A stretch of 64,000 bases of DNA, from contig NC_053126.1 of assembly GCF_010015445.1 (NCBI RefSeq), positions 10,198,249 through 10,262,248 on the forward strand. The letters run 5' to 3'. A model generated the notes under the pieces. That model did no database searches and had not been told where the DNA came from. It was given only the letters and a program-made list of their open reading frames with translations. This stretch comes from Perca fluviatilis. Taxonomy: Eukaryota; Chordata; Actinopteri; Perciformes; Percidae. Shown here one piece after another: positions 60,001-64,000 of the stretch (its first letter is position 1; each line of letters starts with the position of its first letter). Made by a program: the position numbers and the translations under genes.

Positions 60001-60500
60001 CAACACATTCTCACACCCAACTCGTAAAATGAGGACGTTCGATCAGGAGCCTTTCTCGTTCTAATTTGACGTTAAAAGTCTCCTTTAGCGTCTCATGTAA
60101 ACGTGCTTGGTCGCCACTATTGCCGTCCCTTTTTCGTCCCTTTTGACGCGCTTGGTCGGGACGGGTGAACGGAATCGCGGAGGTTTAGGAGAAAAACAAC
60201 GGGGAAAGGACGCCTCAAAAGCCGGGAAACACACGCCGGAGACGGGGAAACAAAACGCCACACGCGGGGTGCAAACCCGAGTCTCCTGAGTGAAAGTCCG
60301 GTGTTTTACCCATCCGCCACCCCAACCACCGTCCTTACGCAGCAATTTCCCATTACATACCACTCGCTAAATCTCATCCAACTGCGGCTCTCCCCAGTAC
60401 GTTACACAAATACGCCGAAGGGTGCCTTTTTCGTCGCATCAGATGCTGAAGGACACTGACCAAACGTACTTATTTTACGAGTTCGGAATGAGAACGGGTT
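60001..60500. mobile_element. 500-bp TIR element carrying a tRNA-Glu-like module
   Basis: The left end is CAACACATTCTCACACCCAA, then CTCGTAAAATGAGGACG; the right end in reverse is AACCCGTTCTCATTCCGAAC, then TCGTAAAATAAGTACG: inverted repeats of about 40 bp. Flanks GACCTGGG (59993-60000) and GGCCTGGG (60501-60508) match at 7 of 8. The interior is GC-rich and CpG-rich, unlike its surroundings. A tRNA-like module (60263-60329, minus strand) is listed separately. No protein is encoded. Confidence 0.65.
60263..60329 (-). other. tRNA-Glu(UUC)-like module inside a TIR element
   Basis: On the minus strand it contains an A-box-like GTGGCGGATGGGTAAAACA, an anticodon arm CCGGA-CTTTCAC-TCAGG (4 of 5 stem pairs, anticodon UUC) and a B-box-like GGGTTTGCACC (60268-60278). 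Acceptor-stem complementarity is not evident, so it is not a tRNA gene. The same core recurs in the related element at 46424. Confidence 0.5.
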
Positions 60501-60508
60501 GGCCTGGG

Positions 60509-61431
60509 ACAGTATTTAAAAGTTCTTCACTCTTTCTCAAAATCTTGTAAGTATTACAAGAAGACAGTACAAAATGGAATTTGTGAGAACAGTGATGTGC
60601 CAAGAGAAATCTATGTGAATTCTAAGAAAACTGGCTTGAGTGCCAGTTAATGTGATTGTTTGTGCATGTGTATCCACACCTTTGTGTGTTTTTGACAACA
60701 GTTTTAAGCATCAAGAGATAGCTCGAAAGATAATCAACACTTCCATAGCACACATTGCTCCTAATGCTACAGTATGTATTTGCTGTATTTACACACTAAC
60801 ACAAAAAGGCTTTATATCTGGCTCAGTGTCTCTGGACAGCTTGTAATGTTGACTGTACTGAATGTGTGTGTGTCCAACACAGGAGCAGTGAGTTCATTTA
60901 AACATCCACTCACATCTGAAGCTACTGTTTAATCCCAGAAACAAAGTGTACCCTTCTAGTTTAACTCCCATTGTGTCTGTGTGTGCATGTGAAAGAGCAC
61001 TTACAGTAAGACGTGTTTTTTATGGGCATAATTTGCTGCTCACACACAGTGTTTAATCTGTATGTGATGTGGCAATAGCAGGCATCGATAATCATGTTTT
61101 TTTGTTTTTTTTATTTGATCATACCCCATGCTCATATTTCAGCTGTCAGGCTTGAGTTGCAATTATAGTATCACATTGTATTACATTAAATTTTAGATAT
61201 TACAGCAATAACCACAAACAAACAAGAACATCCTTTAAATGATTGGAAACCTCTGCTAACCTCGTGTACCCTGCAATTTCCTCTGATTGTCTCAGGGCCG
61301 GTCTTTCCAGCAGTGAGTGATATACAGAGTATTACAAGGGGCAATCAGCGGTCTATGTTGTCTTTATGCAAAAGCAGTAAGTAATTGAGTTTATGGGAAA
61401 TTATAAAATATGAGCGCACAATAGTACCATG
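60509..61431. other. Gene-free stretch
   Basis: No exon or repeat was recognised. Confidence 0.4.
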
Positions 61432-62075
61432 AAAATGACAATAGTACCACGCCTGGGTCTGTCCGAGGTTTCTCACGAAAAGGAAGTTTTCCTCGCCACC
61501 GTCGCACTAAATGCTTGCTCTTGGGGGAATTACTGGAATTGTTGGGTCGTTGTAAATTATAGAGTGTGGTCTAGAACTACTCTATCTGTAAAGTGTCTTG
61601 AGATATTCTGGCTATCACCAGACCAAGCTCAATCTTTTAAGATTGAACATTAGTCTGGGGAGTCTGCTCTATTTTTTCTACTGCACAAGAGGCGTGATCA
61701 ACGGGCATAGTTAAAATGCCTCTGTACGCAATTGGATAGTCCTTAAACCAATCAGACCAACGATCCGGGTGACGTAGAAGTGACAGCGGCATCAACGAGT
61801 TGCGCTTCAGTGGCCGCTATGTTGAATTTAAACAAGAAGCTGCTTGGTCGCTTCCCTATCGTCATCGTGTTAAATACGCCAATAGTGTGGCAGGTGGATA
61901 AGCCAGTTTGTGATTGGTCACCGCAAAATTGTAATGGAAGGAGGATAGATAAATGTACAGGTTTCCAGCCTGAGCTGCGGGGCAAAATCAAATCACCGGC
62001 AAATTGGGCTGAGTTTACCCAGTCTAGTCTTGAGATAACTCTTCTTATGATTTGATACTATAAATGATTGAATTG
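61432..62075 (+). mobile_element. LINE 3' tail, copy 3, interrupted by a hAT-like element
   Basis: Landmarks match copies 1 and 2: GTCTGTCCGAGGTTTCTCAC, AAATGCTTGCTCTTGGGGGA, GAGTGTGGTCTAGAACTACT and TAAAGTGTCTTGAGATA. The tail then resumes after the insertion as TTGAGATAACTCTTCTTATG and ATTTGATACTATAAATGATT. Confidence 0.7.
61606..62029. mobile_element. hAT-like MITE with perfect 8-bp target duplication
   Basis: Begins TTCTGGCTATCACCAGACC and ends CCCAGTCTAGTC. Flanked by identical TTGAGATA (61598-61605 and 62030-62037). Removing it plus one octamer restores the LINE tail as seen uninterrupted at about 41951 and 43446. Inverted ends are weak, so hAT is inferred from the 8-bp duplication. 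Confidence 0.75.
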
Positions 62076-64000
62076 ATTTGAACTTTTTTATTACTAACAC
62101 TCAGGCATCCATGGTAAAGAGCAGCCACTGCAGCTAAGTGTTGAGGCCAGTGCAGGTCCTCTAATGGCTTGCTAGATTGTGGTTGTCAAAAGGGGCAATT
62201 GTTAGGCCCTCCACCGTCTGTGTAGACAAAACTAAATCTGACATTTTTCCCCCCAAGAAGTTAACATATACTTAACTAATTAATTTCACTGCATCTAATG
62301 GACATGTCTTTGGATTGTGGTTGGAAAATTACAATTCAATTTAGAGGATATTACAGTAAGGATTTTAACATATGTGCTGATTGGCAGATCTTGCAGGTTT
62401 TAACACTCCAAATTTGCTGGCTTAAGAAAACAAGACATGACAAGATGATGGCAATTAGAAGTGTCTGTATTTTTCACCACTATGGTATATGGCCTTTGTA
62501 AGATTTGTGATAAATCAATTGTGTACTCTTCCATGGTAAAATGCTAAGATTGTTTCTTGAATTTTAAACCTTGTATGTCAACAGTATGTCTAGTATATTC
62601 TTGACAAATGCATAGTAATAAAAAATCAAATACGTTATGGGCTGTAGAGTCAAAAGACGAAGCAATAACTATTCAGTTTAAACATAGAAATAGAAAAGAA
62701 ATATAGCATATGGAAACCACTGACTCCAGACAATCTTCCATTAATGTTTAAATGTGCTTTGATGCAGGGATTGACGATTTTATTACCGTAGACATCCATA
62801 CTAAGAGAGGCATTTATCTCACAAGTTAAGAGAAAGCGCTGCCATACAGGGCATGATGACAGCCCAATGAGCTTTACGTGCATGTCTATTGTTTGCACTG
62901 TAGCTAAGGCTTGAATCATTGGGGTGTGCTGCCAGACAGAAACATCCCTTCAGTGTCACACCAGGTAGCATAACCTTTCAACTTGGCAACAGGTGGTGCA
63001 CCAGGAAGACATCGTGTCAAGAGATGCGGGAAAATCTCAGCTCTCTCTGTGTCTGTGTCTGCTGGAGATACAGTAAAATGTAATAAGAACACACACTGTG
63101 TCTTCCTGTATCTATTTTGAAAAACTATCAATTCTATAACATAGTTGCATGTGATCTATGCTATGAAAAGCCAGTGTGATAAGAAGTCCCTTGATCTACT
63201 TTTATTTTCATAAATATGTATAACTTGTGTATGTGCCAACTTGACCTGTGCTTAGCTCTTCTGCCACATCCGTTTTGTGACCAGAATATAATGTATGCAT
63301 CAATGGAGGGATACAATGGATACATCATTATTTTGTACATGGTGCAAATGTATATTTCAAAACTACCAATTAAATATTGTTAAAGCTCATAGAAGGTGTA
63401 AGATATGGTTGGATGAAACTTTCATGAGCCTCATGGTGAAAGCAAAAAGGGATACAAGAAAAAAATGAAGTGTGGGTTCTGAGCACTTTCTACAAGATGT
63501 AAACCAGAAGTTACATTTGTTTAGAATTACATGATACATACAAATGATTTGAATTCTCCAGCACCCAATGACTGAGGCTGGGATTGGGTGTGCATCAAGT
63601 GTTGAACCATCTCGGCTCTTGACATGAGAGCAAATTAAGCACTGTTTGTTGTTCCTTCGGGGGGACAGGTGTTGAAAAGAGAACTGATGCATGTAGACTC
63701 TCAGGAGCCTCTAATCCTGGTCTCGTTGTGGCTGACAAATCTCATCGTTTTAAGAATGTTAATTGGGGGAAGTGGCAGTTAGTTAAAACTCCCACTGTGA
63801 GATAATACACTTTACCAAAGGGGGATGTGCTTTAAGGACATCAGGGGAGACAGCAAGAGGAAGAGCAAGCAGGGAATCTGGGTTTAGAAGAGAAAGATGG
63901 CCCGGGTAACTTTTCAAGAGGTAGCAGTGATGGAACGTGAAAAAAAGGAGTGAACAGTCTCTGAAAGAGTTATGGTGTCAGCAAAATATCCAGAGTACTC
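62076..64000. other. Gene-free stretch to window end
   Basis: No supportable exon or transposon. Short frames (for example 62650-62919 and 63387-63692, minus) lack domain features. Confidence 0.4.

Overview
The window looks like one stretch of a teleost fish chromosome. The grounds are short GT-AG introns, very abundant (CA)n, (GA)n and (CT)n microsatellites, and a dense layer of repeat families typical of ray-finned fish: hAT-like, Tc1/IS630-like, Harbinger-like and TTAA-flanked elements, a tRNA-derived SINE, and several non-LTR retrotransposon fragments. I cannot name the species. No intact protein-coding gene could be supported. Most long open frames are translations of simple repeats or chance frames.

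The only cellular gene remnant is at the left edge (about 253-3951, + strand). It is an adhesion G-protein-coupled receptor of the CD97/ADGRE5 type: three calcium-binding EGF-like exons, a short linker, exons for the GAIN domain up to the start of the GPS motif, one exon for transmembrane helices 6-7, and two cytoplasmic-tail exons. It carries a nonsense codon, a lost splice donor and at least three frame breaks. The interval that should encode transmembrane helices 1-5 holds nothing recognisable, so I call it a pseudogene.

The rest is intergenic or intronic DNA built largely from transposable elements, many nested. From left to right: a LINE C-terminal scrap (6.0 kb); two copies of a TTAA-flanked MITE (6.75 and 25.0 kb); an L1/Tx1-type LINE 3' end with target-site duplication (15.9-17.0 kb); a SINE inside a hAT-like MITE (19.3-19.9 kb); a Tc1/IS630-type element inside a relative (21.9-24.2 kb); a 2.1-kb element enclosing a 620-bp CT tract (27.8-29.9 kb); a composite repeat block (30.0-31.6 kb); a large Tc1/IS630-type element split by a 2-kb hAT element and holding a second, smaller relative (34.5-39.4 kb); a cluster of MITEs and LINE tails containing a 307-bp perfectly repeated segment (41.4-44.6 kb); a further nest with a Harbinger-like MITE and a tRNA-Glu-like module (45.6-47.6 kb); a dispersed, decayed 28S rRNA fragment (52.5-53.2 kb); a TIR element with 6-bp flanking repeats (56.5-57.4 kb); a LINE reverse-transcriptase fragment (59 kb); a 500-bp TIR element with the same tRNA-like module (60.0-60.5 kb); and a hAT-like element inserted in a LINE tail whose empty site is seen twice elsewhere in the window (61.4-62.1 kb).

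The main value of the window is as a record of insertion order. In several places the target-site duplications and the interrupted reading frame or repeat are both visible, so the sequence of events can be read directly. I found no CRISPR array, operon or prokaryotic feature, and no functional gene system.
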